In this document: positions 8,319 through 9,463 of the stretch, piece after piece
Numbering within the stretch: the stretch's first letter is position 1
Layout: each line of letters starts with the position of its first letter
NCBI RefSeq assembly: GCF_938031315.1
Contig: NZ_CALHHT010000307.1
Coordinates: 1-9,463 of the forward strand
Source: an uncultured Campylobacter sp.
GTDB lineage: Bacteria > Campylobacterota > Campylobacteria > Campylobacterales > Campylobacteraceae
Length of the DNA: 9,463 bases
Direction: 5' to 3'
Notes under the pieces: model-generated
What the model was told of the DNA's origin: nothing
Databases searched by the model: none
What the model saw: the letters and a program-made list of their open reading frames with translations, nothing else
Translations under genes and position numbers: made by a program

Positions 8319-8798
8319 TTAAGCGCTAGCTTCTTTTTTCTGCTTAAGCGCATTTAAGCCGATCGTAAAATTTTGAATCGGCGCATTCCATACTTGAAGT
8401 AACATCGCGATAAGCTCGTCTCTCGAAGGCATCTTCGAAAGCGCTCTAACCTTATCTACGCCGGCTACTTCCCCATCGATATGAGCGGTCTTAAGCTTAA
8501 AAATTTCATTTTTCTCTTCAAATTTAGCCGCTACTTTACATACAGAAAGCTGCTCGCCCCATAAGAAGATATTGGTATCTTTAAAGCTAAGTCCGTTTTT
8601 TTCGGCATTTTTTAATGCGATATTAGCTAGGGTGTTTTTAATAACCCGAACCTTTACGCCCGCTTCGCGCGCGCTATTTCTAAGATCTTCAAGCTGCTTA
8701 ACGCTAAGGCCTTTAAAATCGGAAATTACTATAGCTTCGCTAGCTTTGAAAGCCTCGCCAAGCTCCGCTACTATCTTTGATTTTTCGTCTCTCGTCAT
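8319..8798 (-). CDS. rplJ: 50S ribosomal protein L10
   Basis: This gene encodes L10, which sits on 23S rRNA at the base of the ribosomal stalk and holds the L7/L12 dimers on its C-terminal helix. The 159-residue product starts MTRDEKSKIVAEL, keeps the IVISDFKGLSVKQLEDLR segment (about 23-40) and VKVRVIKNTLANIAL (about 48-62) of the RNA-binding domain, and ends in a long helix from about 125 (SRDELIAMLLQVWNAPIQNF) that would carry L7/L12. Length is normal for the family. The ATG at 8798 is preceded by AAAGGAGA, with AGGAGA four bases upstream of the start. rplL follows after 20 bases. In other bacteria L10, with L7/L12, binds its own leader and represses translation; the spacer upstream here has hairpins suited to that. 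Confidence 0.98.
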   Translation of the reverse strand: MTRDEKSKIVAELGEAFKASEAIVISDFKGLSVKQLEDLRNSAREAGVKVRVIKNTLANIALKNAEKNGLSFKDTNIFLWGEQLSVCKVAAKFEEKNEIFKLKTAHIDGEVAGVDKVRALSKMPSRDELIAMLLQVWNAPIQNFTIGLNALKQKKEASA

Positions 8799-8911
8799 TA
8801 GGTCTCCTTTCCGATCGGTGATTTCAAGCCAAGCGATCGAAATTTTGAAATTTCGATCAATTAAGTTAAAAACCTTGAGCTATCTCCAATCTAAGATAAA
8901 AATTTAAAATT
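8799..8911 (-). promoter_or_regulatory. rplA-rplJ spacer: candidate L10-binding leader
   Basis: This 113-base spacer holds several possible RNA structures. Near its 5' end GGAGATAGC (8887-8879) and CTTAAT (8865-8860) resemble, from memory, conserved pieces of L10 leaders. Between and after them UCAA (8878-8875) can pair with UUGA (8860-8857), and GAGAU (8886-8882) with AUUUC (8851-8847), leaving an uneven internal loop like a kink-turn. A strong hairpin (8858-8835) and a CGATCG/CGATCG pairing (8839-8834 with 8817-8812) next to the ribosome binding site are alternatives that share bases. No convincing promoter is visible. The L10 assignment is inferred from position and these motifs. Confidence 0.5.
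8835..8858 (-). repeat. 24-base inverted repeat in the rplJ leader
   Basis: The arms GATCGAAATTT and AAATTTCGATC are perfect complements of 11 bases separated by two bases; in RNA the loop would open to four or more. No T-tract follows, so this is not a normal terminator. Its 18-base core, CGAAATTTCAAAATTTCG, matches the palindrome after rplL at 17 positions. Confidence 0.8.
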
Positions 8912-9463
8912 TTATTTTAAATCGATTATTTCTTGATTATCCAGTGTAACTGCAGGGCTCATAGTAAGTGAAAGCGATGCATGAGTTACGTATCTGCCCT
9001 TCGCAGTCGCTGGCTTATGCTTATTTATGGTTTTAATAAACGTCGTAAGATTGTCTAAAAGCTGCTCTTTGCTAAAGCTAGCCTTGCCAAGGCCTGCGTG
9101 GATATTTCCTTGCTTATCGACGCGGAAATTTACCTGTCCACCCTTAGCATTTTTAACGGCCTGAGCGACATCCATAGTAACGGTACCGGTTTTAGGGTTC
9201 GGCATAACGCCTTTTGGACCGAGAATACGACCTACCTTACCGACTAGTCCCATTAAATTTGGAGTAGCGATAAGAACATCGAAATTTATATTTCCCTTTT
9301 GAATCTCTTCGATTAGATCATCGGCGCCCACTATATCGGCACCCGCTTCGCTAGCCTCGCTAGCCTTTGCGTCTTTTGCGATCACGGCTACGCGAACGCT
9401 CTTGCCAGTACCGGCAGGCAAAACGACAGAACCTCGCACCATCTGATCGGCATGTCTTGGATC
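8912..9463 (-). CDS. rplA: 50S ribosomal protein L1, 5' part missing
   Basis: This gene encodes L1, which binds 23S rRNA at the mobile L1 stalk and helps release deacylated tRNA from the E site. The visible part, 183 residues, begins DPRHADQMVRGSVVLPAGTG, so the reading frame enters from the right edge and about 50 N-terminal residues are outside; the internal ATG at 9442 is not the start. The diagnostic L1 segment GRILGPKGVMPNPKTGT is present, as are VNFRVDKQGNIHAGLGK and the C-terminal SLSLTMSPAV. No key segment of the visible part is missing. In other bacteria L1 represses its own rplK-rplA message, but the site for that would lie outside this window. Stop TAA at 8914-8912; rplJ starts 113 bases later. 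Confidence 0.98.
   Translation of the reverse strand, partial: DPRHADQMVRGSVVLPAGTGKSVRVAVIAKDAKASEASEAGADIVGADDLIEEIQKGNINFDVLIATPNLMGLVGKVGRILGPKGVMPNPKTGTVTMDVAQAVKNAKGGQVNFRVDKQGNIHAGLGKASFSKEQLLDNLTTFIKTINKHKPATAKGRYVTHASLSLTMSPAVTLDNQEIIDLK

Noticed and set aside
8887..8905. A possible internal promoter (-10-like TATCTT or TTAGAT) before rplJ.
   Set aside because: The matches are poor, the region is generally AT-rich, and there is no clear spacing to an upstream element, so it cannot be told from background.
8912..9442. rplA starting at the internal ATG at 9442.
   Set aside because: The frame continues to the right edge with typical L1 residues (DPRHADQ), so the gene is simply cut by the window.
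1..9463. An undescribed multi-gene system, mobile element or CRISPR array.
   Set aside because: Every gene is a conserved housekeeping gene in its usual order, and there is no unexplained stretch longer than 113 bases.

Overview
This window carries the classic bacterial ribosomal protein and RNA polymerase cluster, all on the minus strand. In transcription order, from right to left, it holds rplA (5' part missing), rplJ, rplL, rpoB and rpoC (3' part missing). The proteins read as Campylobacterota. RpoB and RpoC follow Campylobacter/Helicobacter sequence closely, as I remember it, and RplL has the Campylobacter-type N-terminus and ends in GAKVELK. Base composition is clearly richer in G+C than C. 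jejuni, with many GCG, CGC and GCC codons, while the spacers keep the AAATTT-rich texture of the group. This suggests one of the higher-GC Campylobacter species (the C. gracilis, C. showae, C. rectus or C. curvus type). I cannot settle the species from sequence alone.

Layout, right to left. Positions 9463-8912 encode the last 183 residues of ribosomal protein L1. Positions 8911-8799 are a 113-base spacer that looks like an L10-type autoregulatory leader, with several mutually exclusive hairpins next to the rplJ ribosome binding site. Positions 8798-8319 encode L10, and after 20 bases 8298-7900 encode L7/L12, whose hinge is enlarged by a 15-base tandem repeat. Positions 7899-7810 are a 90-base spacer with a perfect 20-base palindrome followed by a terminator-like hairpin with a T-rich tail, probably a partial terminator that lowers polymerase expression relative to the ribosomal proteins. 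Positions 7809-3673 encode RpoB. Its stop overlaps the start of rpoC in ATGA, and RpoC runs from 3676 off the left edge.

How the genes work together. L1, L10 and L7/L12 belong to the 50S subunit; L10 anchors L7/L12 dimers as the stalk that recruits translation factors. RpoB and RpoC form the active centre of RNA polymerase. Co-transcription ties ribosome and polymerase synthesis together, and the two spacers are where the two gene groups can be tuned separately.

I see no mobile element, CRISPR array, tRNA, rRNA or unknown multi-gene system. The points worth a second look are regulatory and evolutionary: the rplJ leader, a near-identical palindrome in both spacers, the rplL-rpoB attenuator, the L7/L12 hinge repeat, the rpoB/rpoC overlap and the rifampicin-pocket variants. 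No gene-free stretch exceeds 300 bases.
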